Shown: positions 9,986 through 20,485 of the stretch, one piece after another | Position numbering within the stretch: the stretch's first letter is position 1 | How the letters are laid out: every line of letters starts with the position of its first letter | Assembly: GCF_016907355.1 (NCBI RefSeq) | Contig: NZ_JAFBBW010000001.1 | Coordinates: 1,550,001-1,614,000 of the forward strand | From: Agromyces aurantiacus | GTDB lineage: Bacteria > Actinomycetota > Actinomycetes > Actinomycetales > Microbacteriaceae | Direction of reading: 5' to 3' | DNA: 64,000 bases | The notes under the pieces: model-generated | The model's input: the letters and a program-made list of their open reading frames with translations, nothing else | Databases searched by the model: none | What the model was told of the DNA's origin: nothing | Translations under genes and position numbers: made by a program

Positions 9986-10985
9986 GGCGTCGCCCCCGCT
10001 CGCTCCGAGGTCACGAAGCGGGTCAGCTCCTCGACGGGTTCGGGCGTGCCGGCCTCGGCGAACGCGACCGCGGCGTCCATCTCGGCGGCGACCTCGCGCT
10101 CGATGCTCGCGAGCGCGTCGGCGTCGAGCCGGCCGGATGCCTCGAGTGCGCCCTGCAGGAGTCGGATCGGGTCCCGCTCCATCCAGTGCTCGACCTCGAC
10201 CTTGTCGCGGTAGCGCTCGGGGTCGAACATCGAGTGGGCGCGGAACCGGTAGGTGCGCAGTTCGAGGAAGTGCGGTCCCCCGCCCGCCCGCATGGCCTCG
10301 GCGGCGCGCCGTGCGGCGTCCTCGACGGCGATCGCGTCCATCCCGTCGACGGCCCACGACGGGATCTCGTAGGCGGCGGCCTTGAGCGCGAGGTCGGTCT
10401 GCGACTCGGAGCGCTCGAGCGCGGTGCCCATGGCGTAGAGGTTGTTCTCGCAGCAGAACAGCACGGGCAGGTCCCAGAGCGCCGCCAGGTTCATGCTCTC
10501 GTGGAACTCGCCCTCGGCGATGGCGCCCTCGCCGAAGAAGCAGGCGGTCACCCGATCGCGGCCGGCCAGCTTGTCGGCGAGCGCCAGCCCCACGGCGAGC
10601 GGCAGCCCGCCGGCGACGATCGCGTTGCCGCCGTAGAACCGGGTCGCCGCGTCGAACAGGTGCATCGATCCGCCGCGGCCGCGGCAGCACCCCTCGGCGC
10701 GGCCGAACATCTCGGCCATGATCGACTCGGCCGAGACGCCGCGCAGCAGCGCGTGCCCGTGCTCGCGGTACGTGGCGACGACCGCGTCATCCGGCCCGAG
10801 CACCGACATGACGCCCGCCGCGACCGCCTCCTCGCCGATGTACACGTGCAGGAACCCCCGGATCTTCGTCGCCGAGTACAGCTCGACGCAGCGTTCCTCC
10901 AGGCGGCGCACCCGGATCATCCGCCGGAGCAGATCGAGCGCCCGGTCGGGGTGCCCCTCGATGGCGCGCGCGCGTTCCTCGTCGT

Positions 10986-10989
<4 letters not shown>
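9982..10989 (-). CDS. 2-oxoacid (or acetoin) dehydrogenase E1 alpha subunit
   Basis: 335 residues. It has [19 protein letters not shown] and the ThDP/Mg motif GEGAIAEG, followed after 24 or so residues by [11 protein letters not shown], all in PdhA/AcoA order. A phosphorylation-loop-like [15 protein letters not shown] is also present. The ATG at 10989 overlaps the stop of the upstream acyl-CoA synthetase (ATGA). Length and sequence do not separate pyruvate from acetoin specificity. No dihydrolipoamide dehydrogenase (E3) gene is in the operon. Confidence 0.92.
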
Positions 10990-12788
<1,799 letters not shown>

Positions 12789-12794
12789 GGGAGG

Positions 12795-12800
12795 AGGATA
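12795..12800 (-). promoter_or_regulatory. Leaderless -10 box of the E1/E2/ACP operon
   Basis: TATCCT on the minus strand ends six bases before the ATG at 12788. About 205 bases of unremarkable GC-rich DNA separate it from the repeat array upstream. Confidence 0.5.
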
Positions 12801-13006
12801 GGCACCGCGGATGACGCGGCTGTGGGGTCCTTCGTCCCGCGGATGCCGCGGGCTTGCCGGCCCGTGTGCCCTGGGCGGCCCTCGCGGATCACAGGCGATC
12901 GCGGGATCCAGGAGCGGATCACGGCGTGCGTCCTGCAAGCCGGTGACGCTCCTGCACACCCCGCACGCGCGGATGGCTCCTTCCGCCCGCTCGGTCGGCG
13001 ACTGTT

Positions 13007-13307
13007 TCTCCGGCTGGCCCGTTTGAACCCGGCCTCATATGAGGCCGGGCTGAGATGAGCCATCTGGAATCCCCGACCGTGTCCGGCTGGGTCGTTGGAA
13101 CACGGCCTCATATGAGGCCGGACTGAGATGAGTCATCTGGAACCCCCGACCGTCTCCGGCTGGCTCGTTTGAACGCGGCCTCATATGAGGCCGGGCTGAG
13201 ATGAGCCATCTGGAATCCCCGACCGTGTCCGGCTGGGTCGTTGGAACGCGGCCTCATATGAGGCCGGACTCAAACGAGCCATCTGGAAACCATCCCGGTC
13301 CGGCTGG
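13007..13307. repeat. 73-bp tandem array with four identical 18-bp palindromes
   Basis: The palindrome CGGCCTCATATGAGGCCG occurs at 13030-13047, 13103-13120, 13176-13193 and 13249-13266, so the centres are exactly 73 bp apart. Flanks are also repeated: GTCCGGCTGG, TCGTT(T/G)GAAC and GATGAG(C/T)CATCTGGAA. In some units the dyad extends outward, since GGCTCGTTTGA on one side matches TCAAACGAGCC on the other in different copies. 73 is not a multiple of three, so it is not a protein repeat. The minus strand of each unit contains a micro-ORF starting M(A/T)(H/R)LSPASYEA that stops inside the next palindrome. It lies downstream of prpE and upstream of the E1/E2/ACP operon. Function unknown: operator array, terminator cluster or decayed transposon end. 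Confidence 0.9.
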
Positions 13308-13335
13308 ATGGCGCCGGTAGACGCCGCGGGCGCGC

Positions 13336-13453
13336 GGGCGGGAGGCCGCGGGCGAGCCGCGTGAGGCGACGGCGTGCGCGAGTGCGGGCGGCCGGCGCGG
13401 GCGACCCGCGTGAGGCGACGGCGTGCGCGAGTGCGGGCGGGAGGCCGCGGGCG
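13336..13453. repeat. GC-rich direct repeat, about 49-bp period
   Basis: A 35-bp block beginning CCGCGTGAGGCGACGG is found at 13357-13391 and again at 13406-13440. GGGCGGGAGGCCGCGGGCG flanks it on both sides (13336 and 13435). No coding sense is evident. The remainder to 13541 shows nothing further. Confidence 0.8.
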
Positions 13454-13541
13454 GACGGCAGAGGTCGTCGCCCGGGGGCGGCGCATGCCGCCCCGGGGAA
13501 GGCGCGAGCAGGTGGGCGGCCGCCGCGACGGCGGACCCGGA

Positions 13542-15512
13542 CTATCGCCCGAGCGCCGCCTCGAGTGCCGTCAGCACCGTCGGGTCCTCGATCGTCGGCG
13601 GGACCTTGTACCGCTCGCCGTCGGCGATCTGCCGCATGGTCTTGCGCAGGATCTTACCCGACCTCGTCTTCGGCAGGCGCTCGAGCACGGTGACGTCGCG
13701 GAACGCGGCGACGGGGCCGACGGTCTCGCGCACGAGGGCGACGAGCTCGGTCACGAGCACGTCGTGGTCGACGACCGTGCCGTGCTTGAGGGTCACGAAC
13801 CCGGCGGCGCGCTGGCCCTTCAGCTCGTCCCTGATGCCGATCACGGCGACCTCGGCGATCGCCGGGTGGTGGTTGATCGCCTCCTCGAGCCCGCCCGTCG
13901 AGAGCCGATGCCCCGCGACGTTGATGACGTCGTCGGTGCGGCCCATGACGTAGACGTAGCCGTCCTCGTCGAGGTACCCGGAGTCGCCGGTGGCGTAGTG
14001 CCCGGGGAACGCCGTGAGGTACGACGACACGTACGTCTCGTCGCCGCCCCAGAGCGTGGGCAGGCTGCCGGGCGGCAGCGGCAGCTCGAGCACGATGTTG
14101 CCCTCGGTGCCGGTGGGCACCGGGCGGCCCTTTCCGTCGACGATCGCGATGCAGTAGCCGGGCACGGGAACGGTGGGGGAGCCGGGCTTGACCGGCAGCG
14201 GCTCGATGCCGCGCGGGTTGGCGGCGATCGCCCAGCCCGTCTCGGTCTGCCACCAGTGGTCGATCACGGGGCAGTGCATCGCGTCGTTGATCCAGTGGTA
14301 CGTCTCGGTGTCGAGGCGCTCGCCGGCGAGGAACAGCGCCTCGAGGCTCGAGGTGTCGTAGCGGGCCAGGTGCTCCAGCGCCGGGTCCTCGCGACGGATG
14401 GCGCGCACCGCCGTGGGTGCCGAGAACAGCACCTTCACGCGGTACTCCTCGACCATGCGCCAGAACGCGCCCGCATCGGGCGTGCCGATCGGCTTGCCCT
14501 CGTAGAGCACGGTCGTCGCGCCCGCGAGGAGCGGGCCGTAGACGATGTAGCTGTGGCCGACGACCCATCCGACGTCGGAGGCGGTCCACATGACGTCGCC
14601 CGGGTGGATGTCGTAGATGTTCCGCATCGACCAGGCGAGCGCGACCGCGTAGCCGCCGTGGTCGCGCACGACGCCCTTCGGCGTGCCCGTCGTGCCCGAC
14701 GTGTAGAGGATGTAGAGCGGGTCGGTCGCGGCGAGCTCGACGGGCCCGACCGGTTCGGCGCGCTCCAGTTCGGCGGCCCAGTCGACCCAGCGCACGCCCA
14801 CGCGCCCGTCGAACCGGGCCGCGTCGCCGGGCACGGCGTCGCGGTCGCGCACGATCACGGTCTCGACGCTGAGCTCGTCCTCGGAGACCACCGAGATCGA
14901 GGCGGTCGCGGCGTCGGTCACGGAGCGGTCGCCGACGATCATGGCGAGCGCCTTCTCGATGATCGGCAGGTACTCCACCGCGCGCCCGGGCTCGAGGCCC
15001 CCCGACGAGGTGACGATGACCTTGGGCTGCGCGTCCTGGATGCGCACGGCGAGCTCGTTGGCGGCGAACCCGCCGAAGACCACCGAGTGCACGGCGCCGA
15101 TGCGCGCGCAGGCGAGCATCGCGATGACGGCCTCGGGCGTCATCGGCAGGTAGATCGCGACGCGGTCGCCGCGCTCGACGCCGTTGCGGCGCAGCACGCC
15201 CGCGAACAGCGACACCTCGTGCAGCAGCTCCGCATACGTGAACGTGCGCTTCGAGCCGGTCATCGCCGAGTCGTAGGCGAGCGCGACCTGGTCGCCGCGC
15301 CCGGCCTCGACCCAGCGGTCGAGCGCGTTGGCGCTGAGGTTGAGCGCGCCGTCGGGGAACCAGCGGTAGATCGGCGCGGCATGGTCGTCGAGCGCCCGCG
15401 TCGGCGGCGTCACCCAGTCGACGAGTCCGGATGCCTCGAGCCAGAACTCCTCCGGCTGCTCCATGCTGCGCCGGTACTCGTTCGCGTACGTGCGCTCCGC
15501 GGTCGTGCCCAT
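13542..15512 (-). CDS. prpE: Propionyl-CoA synthetase
   Basis: 656 residues of the AMP-forming acyl-CoA synthetase family: P-loop YTSGTTGTPKG, HWWQTETGWAI, VAGHRLSTGGLEE and the C-terminal [19 protein letters not shown]. The short-chain ligase differs from the two acetate-type paralogues nearby and is placed next to prpD, prpB and prpC, so propionate to propionyl-CoA is the likely reaction. The ATG at 15512 (MGTTAERTYANEY) follows GGGGAGGAACGGGC. It is divergent from the GntR regulator, with an operator in the shared intergenic region. Confidence 0.9.
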   Translation of the reverse strand: MGTTAERTYANEYRRSMEQPEEFWLEASGLVDWVTPPTRALDDHAAPIYRWFPDGALNLSANALDRWVEAGRGDQVALAYDSAMTGSKRTFTYAELLHEVSLFAGVLRRNGVERGDRVAIYLPMTPEAVIAMLACARIGAVHSVVFGGFAANELAVRIQDAQPKVIVTSSGGLEPGRAVEYLPIIEKALAMIVGDRSVTDAATASISVVSEDELSVETVIVRDRDAVPGDAARFDGRVGVRWVDWAAELERAEPVGPVELAATDPLYILYTSGTTGTPKGVVRDHGGYAVALAWSMRNIYDIHPGDVMWTASDVGWVVGHSYIVYGPLLAGATTVLYEGKPIGTPDAGAFWRMVEEYRVKVLFSAPTAVRAIRREDPALEHLARYDTSSLEALFLAGERLDTETYHWINDAMHCPVIDHWWQTETGWAIAANPRGIEPLPVKPGSPTVPVPGYCIAIVDGKGRPVPTGTEGNIVLELPLPPGSLPTLWGGDETYVSSYLTAFPGHYATGDSGYLDEDGYVYVMGRTDDVINVAGHRLSTGGLEEAINHHPAIAEVAVIGIRDELKGQRAAGFVTLKHGTVVDHDVLVTELVALVRETVGPVAAFRDVTVLERLPKTRSGKILRKTMRQIADGERYKVPPTIEDPTVLTALEAALGR

Positions 15513-15603
15513 GCCCGTTCCTCCCCACCGAGGACGGCGACGGTGCCACTGCCTCGGGACGTGCGGTCGATCCCGTGCCGGCTCTGGCGCGGGGTGCACC
15601 CAA

Positions 15604-15685
15604 TGTATACACAGAACGCGGATCCTGCCAACCCAAGTGGCAAAATGCTGCAAGAATTGTGGACGCCGCGCCATCCGTGTATACA
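15604..15685. promoter_or_regulatory. Paired TGTATACA operators of the prp locus
   Basis: ATGTATACACA (TGTATACA at 15604-15611) and GTGTATACAT (TGTATACA at 15678-15685) are inverted copies of one site, spaced 74 bp between centres. They lie in the divergent prpE/gntR promoter region, in the AT-rich part, and are of the GntR/FadR-subfamily palindrome type. One copy would cover each promoter. Confidence 0.7.
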
Positions 15686-15718
15686 TGACTCCGGATGACG
15701 ACGTCGAAGGAGGGCAGC

Positions 15719-16360
15719 ATGCGAGCCGGTGACCGTGCCTACCGCACCCTCCGGGCCGAGATCCTCGACGGCACGCTCGAGCCCGGCACGGTGCTGCAGG
15801 AGGTCGAGCAGTCGACGCGCCTCGGCGTGAGCCGCACGCCGGTCCGCGAAGCCCTGCGCCAGCTGGCCGCCGACGGCCTCGTCGAGGCGAACGGGCGCGG
15901 CACGATCGTGACCGCGGTCTCGCGCGACGACATCGTCTCGCTGTACGAGCTCCGCGAGGCGCTCGAGGCGAAGGCCGCCGGCCTGGCGGCCCAGCGGCAC
16001 GACGACGCGCCGTTCCTCGCGATCCGCAACCGTCTGCGCGAGGCGCCGCAGCTCCTGGCCCAGGGCGAGCAGGGCCTCGTCGCGTACTTCGCGATCGTCG
16101 ACGACCTCGACGACGCGATCGAGGCCGCGGTCGCCAACCCGTTCCTCGCTTCGGCGCTGCGCAGCGTCCAGCTGCACTCCGCCCGCATCCGGCGCCTGTC
16201 GCGGCACAATCCCGAGCGGCTGCGCGCCGCGGCCGGCGAGCACCTGCTCATCGTCGAGGCGATCCTCGCGCGCGATGCCGAGCTCGCCTCCCACGCCACC
16301 CACGTGCACCTGCACATGAGCCTCACGAACGCCCTCGCCACCTCGGCGAGCCTCACCTAG
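15719..16360 (+). CDS. GntR family (FCD) regulator of the methylcitrate genes
   Basis: 213 residues. An N-terminal winged helix ([39 protein letters not shown]) is followed by an all-helical FCD effector domain. It precedes prpD by 17 bases and is transcribed with prpDBC, facing prpE. A likely repressor or activator responding to a propionate-derived metabolite such as methylcitrate. The start at 15719 is chosen over an ATG 24 bases upstream because GAAGGAGGGCAGC directly precedes it. Confidence 0.85.
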   Translation: MRAGDRAYRTLRAEILDGTLEPGTVLQEVEQSTRLGVSRTPVREALRQLAADGLVEANGRGTIVTAVSRDDIVSLYELREALEAKAAGLAAQRHDDAPFLAIRNRLREAPQLLAQGEQGLVAYFAIVDDLDDAIEAAVANPFLASALRSVQLHSARIRRLSRHNPERLRAAAGEHLLIVEAILARDAELASHATHVHLHMSLTNALATSASLT

Positions 16361-16377
16361 GAACGGAAGGTCCCACC

Positions 16378-17916
16378 GTGCAACTCCACCACGTGCGTGT
16401 TCACCGCAGCGACGAGAACCTCGCGCGCGAGGACCAGCTCGCCTGGAAGATCGCCGAGGTCGCGGCCGACCCCGTCGAGGTGACCGACGAGGTCGCCGAC
16501 ATGGTCGTGAACCGCGTCATCGACAACGCCGCCGTCGCCGCGGCCTCGCTCACGCGCCGCCCCGTCGTGGCCGCGCGCAGCCAGGCGCTGTCGCACCCGG
16601 TCTCGATCGGCGGCGACGGCGCGACCGTGTTCGGCGCCGACGCCTCACGGCGCACGAGCCCCGAGTGGGCGGCCTGGGCGAACGGCGTCGCCGTGCGCGA
16701 GCTCGACTTCCACGACACGTTCCTCGCGGCCGAGTACTCGCACCCCGGCGACAACATCCCGCCGATCACGGCCGTCGCCCAGCACCTCGCGGTCCGTCGC
16801 GGGCTGACCGGGCGCGAGCTCGTTCGCGGCATCGCGACCGGCTACGAGATCCAGGTCGACCTCGTGAAGGCGATCTCGCTGCACAAGCACAAGATCGATC
16901 ACGTCGCGCACCTCGGCCCGTCGGCCGCGGCGGGCATCGGCACGCTCCTCGGCCTCGACGTCGAGACGATCTTCCAGGCCATCGGCCAGGCCCTGCACAC
17001 GACCACCGCGACCCGACAGTCGCGCAAGGGCGAGATCTCGACGTGGAAGGCGCACGCCCCGGCGTTCGCCGGGAAGATGGCGGTCGAGGCCGTCGACCGC
17101 GCCATGCGCGGCGAGACCAGCCCGACCCCGGTCTACGAGGGCGAGGACGGCGTGATCGCGTGGCTGCTCGACGGCCCGGATGCCGCGTACGACGTGCCGC
17201 TGCCCGACGCGGGCGAGGCCAAGCGCGCCATCCTCGACACCTACACCAAGGAGCACTCGGCCGAGTACCAGGCGCAGGCCTGGATCGACCTGGCCCGCAA
17301 GCTCCACCACGAGCACCCCGAGCTCGTCGAGGACCCGACGCGCATCGCGAGCGTCGTCATCCAGACCTCGCACCACACGCACGTCGTGATCGGCTCGGGC
17401 GCGAACGACCCGCAGAAGTACGACCCCACGGCCTCGCGCGAGACGCTCGACCACTCCATCCCGTACATCTTCACGGTGGCGCTGCAGGACGGCACCTGGC
17501 ACCACGCCCACTCCTATGCGCCCGAGCGCGCCGGGCGCCCCGATACGGTCGAGCTCTGGCGCAAGGTCACCACGGTCGAGGACCCGGAGTGGACGCGCCG
17601 CTACCACGCACTCGACATCGCCGAGAAGGCGTTCGGCGGTCGCGTCGTCATCACGCTCGAGGACGGCGAGACCATCGTCGACGAGATCGCCGTCGCCGAC
17701 GCGCACCCGCTCGGCGCCCGGCCCTTCGGCCGCGAGCAGTACGTGCAGAAGTTCCGCACGCTCGCCGCCGACGTGCTCGAACCCGCAGAGATCGACCGAT
17801 TCCTCGAGGTCGCGCAGCGCCTGCCGCTGCTGACCGCCGACGAGCTCGACCACCTCACCATCGTCGCCGCGCCGGGCGTGCTCGCCTCGGTCCCGACCCC
17901 GCACGGCATCTTCTAG
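16378..17916 (+). CDS. prpD: 2-methylcitrate dehydratase
   Basis: 512 residues of the MmgE/PrpD family, close to the usual length. [22 protein letters not shown] near residue 110 and [19 protein letters not shown] are family hallmarks. It dehydrates 2-methylcitrate toward 2-methyl-cis-aconitate in the cytoplasm. The GTG at 16378 is preceded by GGAACGGAAGG. prpB follows after 9 bases. Confidence 0.93.
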   Translation: MQLHHVRVHRSDENLAREDQLAWKIAEVAADPVEVTDEVADMVVNRVIDNAAVAAASLTRRPVVAARSQALSHPVSIGGDGATVFGADASRRTSPEWAAWANGVAVRELDFHDTFLAAEYSHPGDNIPPITAVAQHLAVRRGLTGRELVRGIATGYEIQVDLVKAISLHKHKIDHVAHLGPSAAAGIGTLLGLDVETIFQAIGQALHTTTATRQSRKGEISTWKAHAPAFAGKMAVEAVDRAMRGETSPTPVYEGEDGVIAWLLDGPDAAYDVPLPDAGEAKRAILDTYTKEHSAEYQAQAWIDLARKLHHEHPELVEDPTRIASVVIQTSHHTHVVIGSGANDPQKYDPTASRETLDHSIPYIFTVALQDGTWHHAHSYAPERAGRPDTVELWRKVTTVEDPEWTRRYHALDIAEKAFGGRVVITLEDGETIVDEIAVADAHPLGARPFGREQYVQKFRTLAADVLEPAEIDRFLEVAQRLPLLTADELDHLTIVAAPGVLASVPTPHGIF

Positions 17917-17925
17917 GAGGACCCC

Positions 17926-18825
17926 ATGCTGTACGCACAGACCCCCGCGCACGAGAAGCGCCGGCGCTTCCGCGAGCGCCTCGCGACCGGCGAACTGCTG
18001 CGCTTCCCCGGCGCGTTCAACCCGCTCTCGGCGCGGCTCATCGAGCGCAAGGGCTTCGAGGGCGTGTACATCTCGGGCGCCGTGCTCTCGGCCGACCTCG
18101 GCCTGCCCGACATCGGCCTGACGACACTCTCCGAGGTCGCCGGTCGTGCGAAGCAGATCGCGCGGATGACCGAGCTGCCCGCGATCGTCGACGCCGACAC
18201 GGGCTTCGGCGAGCCCATGAACGTCGCTCGCACCATCCAGGAGATGGAGGACGCCGGCCTCGCGGGCCTGCACATCGAGGACCAGGTCAACCCGAAGCGG
18301 TGCGGCCACCTCGACGGCAAGCAGGTCGTCGACGAGCACACGGCGCTGCAGCGCATCGCCGCGGCGGTCGATGCGCGGCGCGACGAGAACTTCCTGATCA
18401 TGGCGCGGACCGACATCCGTGCCGTCGACGGGCTCGACGCCGCCGTCGACCGGGCCAAGAAGCTCGTCGATGCCGGCGCCGACGCGATCTTCCCCGAGGC
18501 GATGGCCTCGCTCGAGGAGTTCGCCGCGATCCGCGCCGCGGTCGACGTGCCGCTGCTCGCCAACATGACCGAGTTCGGCAAGAGCGACCTGTTCACCGTG
18601 CAGCAACTGGCCGAGGTGGGCATGAACATCGTGATCTGGCCGGTCTCGCTGCTGCGCATCGCGATGGGCGCCGCCGGCCGCGGTCTGGACGAACTGACGG
18701 AGGCCGGTGCGCTCACGCGGCTGCTTCCCGAGATGCAGCACCGCGCCGACCTGTACGAGCTCATCGACTACGAGGGCTACAACCACTTCGACACCTCGAT
18801 CTTCAACTTCACCGTCGCGCGCTGA
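17926..18825 (+). CDS. prpB: 2-methylisocitrate lyase
   Basis: 299 residues of the isocitrate lyase/PEP mutase superfamily with the catalytic NPKRCGHLDGK loop (Cys), the VDADTGFGEP metal-binding strand and ARTDIRAVDG. It cleaves 2-methylisocitrate to pyruvate and succinate, the final step of the cycle. GAGGACCCC gives a ribosome site directly before the ATG; prpC follows 30 bases later. Confidence 0.95.
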   Translation: MLYAQTPAHEKRRRFRERLATGELLRFPGAFNPLSARLIERKGFEGVYISGAVLSADLGLPDIGLTTLSEVAGRAKQIARMTELPAIVDADTGFGEPMNVARTIQEMEDAGLAGLHIEDQVNPKRCGHLDGKQVVDEHTALQRIAAAVDARRDENFLIMARTDIRAVDGLDAAVDRAKKLVDAGADAIFPEAMASLEEFAAIRAAVDVPLLANMTEFGKSDLFTVQQLAEVGMNIVIWPVSLLRIAMGAAGRGLDELTEAGALTRLLPEMQHRADLYELIDYEGYNHFDTSIFNFTVAR

Positions 18826-18855
18826 CGCGCGGCGGCCGGACGAAAGCGAGCCAGC

Positions 18856-19992
18856 ATGACCGACACCGCCACGACCGCGCCGACGCCGGCGCCCGACATC
18901 CGCAAGGGCCTGGCCGGGGTCGTCGTCGACACGACGGCGATCTCGAAGGTGAACCCCGAGACCAACTCGCTGCTCTACCGCGGCTACCCGGTCCAGGAGC
19001 TCGCCGCGGCCACGCGATTCGAGGAGGTCGCGTACCTCCTCTGGCACGGCGAGCTGCCGGATGCCGCTGAGCTGGCCGCGTTCCGTGCCGCCGAGCGCGC
19101 GGGGCGGGCGCTGGAGCCGAACGTGAAGGCCGCGATCGACCTGCTGCCGACCACGTGCCATCCGATGGACGTCGTGCGCACCGCGGTCAGCGTGATCGGC
19201 GCCTCGGACCCCGCCGCCGACGATGCGAGCCCCGAGGCGAACCTCGCCAAGGCCGAGCGCCTGTTCGCGGCGCTGCCCGCGGTCGTCGCCTACGACCAGC
19301 GCCGCCGTCGCGGGCTCGGCGTCGTGCCGCCGCGCGACGACCTCGACTACTCGGCGAACTTCCTGTACATGGCGTTCGGCGAGGTGCCCGACCCGGTCGT
19401 GGTCGACGCGTTCGACGTGTCGATGATCCTCTACGCCGAGCACTCGTTCAACGCCTCGACGTTCACGGCGCGCGTGATCACCTCGACGCTCTCCGACCTG
19501 TACTCGGCCGTCGTCGGGGCGATCGGCGCGCTGAAGGGGCCCCTGCACGGCGGAGCCAACGAGGCGGTCATGCACGTGTTCGACGAGATCGGCTCGGCCG
19601 ACCGCGTCGTGCCGTGGCTCGACGAGGCGCTCGCCTCGAAGCGCAAGATCATGGGCTTCGGGCACCGCGTCTACAAGAACGGCGACTCGCGCGTGCCGAC
19701 GATGAAGGCCGCGCTCGACACCCTCATCGCGTACTACGACCGGCCGGATGTCGCGGAGCTCTCGGACGCGCTCGAGCGCGAGTTCGTGGCGCGCAAGGGG
19801 ATCCACCCGAACCTCGACTACCCGTCGGGGCCCGCGTACCACCTGATCGGCTTCGACACCGAGATGTTCACGCCGCTCTTCGTCGCCTCGCGGGTCACGG
19901 GCTGGACCGCGCACGTCATCGAGCAGGCGGCATCCAACGCGCTCATCCGCCCGCTGTCGGCCTACGACGGCGTCGACGAGCGGCACGTCTGA
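18856..19992 (+). CDS. prpC: 2-methylcitrate synthase
   Basis: 378 residues of the citrate synthase family. Catalytic motifs are visible: GPLHGGANEAVM, MGFGHRVYKNGDSR (His) and HPNLDYPSGP (Asp). Shorter than hexameric housekeeping citrate synthases and sited in the prp operon, so condensation of propionyl-CoA with oxaloacetate is the likely role. KGLAGVVVDTTAISKV at the N-terminus is typical of methylcitrate synthases. Confidence 0.95.
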   Translation: MTDTATTAPTPAPDIRKGLAGVVVDTTAISKVNPETNSLLYRGYPVQELAAATRFEEVAYLLWHGELPDAAELAAFRAAERAGRALEPNVKAAIDLLPTTCHPMDVVRTAVSVIGASDPAADDASPEANLAKAERLFAALPAVVAYDQRRRRGLGVVPPRDDLDYSANFLYMAFGEVPDPVVVDAFDVSMILYAEHSFNASTFTARVITSTLSDLYSAVVGAIGALKGPLHGGANEAVMHVFDEIGSADRVVPWLDEALASKRKIMGFGHRVYKNGDSRVPTMKAALDTLIAYYDRPDVAELSDALEREFVARKGIHPNLDYPSGPAYHLIGFDTEMFTPLFVASRVTGWTAHVIEQAASNALIRPLSAYDGVDERHV

Positions 19993-20007
19993 GACCGGAG
20001 GCACGAG

Positions 20008-20039
20008 GCGGGGCGGACGTGACGAGCGGACCGCCCCGC
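20008..20039. terminator. Hairpin between prpC and the converging small gene
   Basis: GCGGGGCGG (20008-20016) pairs with CCGCCCCGC (20031-20039); loop of 14 bases, no T-tract. Confidence 0.55.
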
Positions 20040-20052
20040 ACTCGCGCGTCGG

Positions 20053-20286
20053 TCAGTCGAAGACCGTCTCGATGAACCGGTACTCGACGGCGCTCGGCCG
20101 GTCGTCACCGGGGGTGTCGAACTCGAGGCCCGCGCCACGCGAGTACACGTAGCGCTTGCCGCCGTCGCCCGAGAGCTCGAGCCGGGGTTGCGGGTCGCCG
20201 GTGTCGAGGAAGCCGGTCGAGACCGTCTTGCCCTCGAGTGGTCCGTCGATCAGCTTGGCGGTGTAGGTGCCCGATGACGTGTCCAT
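20053..20286 (-). CDS. Small hypothetical protein
   Basis: 77 residues, MDTSSGTYTAKLIDGPLEG to YRFIETVFD. Acidic, probably beta-rich, with a GPLEGKT pattern. I do not recognise a family. The ATG at 20286 follows CAGAAT by six bases, so it is probably a leaderless single gene. It is divergent from topA. Confidence 0.7.
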   Translation of the reverse strand: MDTSSGTYTAKLIDGPLEGKTVSTGFLDTGDPQPRLELSGDGGKRYVYSRGAGLEFDTPGDDRPSAVEYRFIETVFD

Positions 20287-20292
20287 GCCGTC

Positions 20293-20298
20293 ATTCTG
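20293..20298 (-). promoter_or_regulatory. Candidate leaderless -10 box for the 77-residue gene
   Basis: CAGAAT ends six bases before the ATG at 20286. The same hexamer precedes the gene at 57903. Confidence 0.4.
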
Positions 20299-20485
20299 CA
20301 CCCCTCCTCCACCGCGGCAAGGGCCTTGCGTCCCGCGGGTCGTTCGGCCCGCGGTGGGTGCGCTCACGGCCGGAATGTGTATGGTGTGCCTGTCGGCGCG
20401 ATGCCGCCGACCGTTCAGCACACCGCTCGGGGGCGAGGCGACGTCGTGCGTTCCCCGTCCAGTGTCATCAGCAATAAGGAGTCCG

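Noticed and set aside
13007..13307. CRISPR array
   Set aside because: The 73-bp units are nearly identical throughout, with no unique spacers and no cas genes.
16645..20004. A 1119-codon minus-strand frame opposite the prp genes
   Set aside because: Asp/Val/Arg-rich shadow; the plus strand holds prpD, prpB and prpC with all catalytic motifs.
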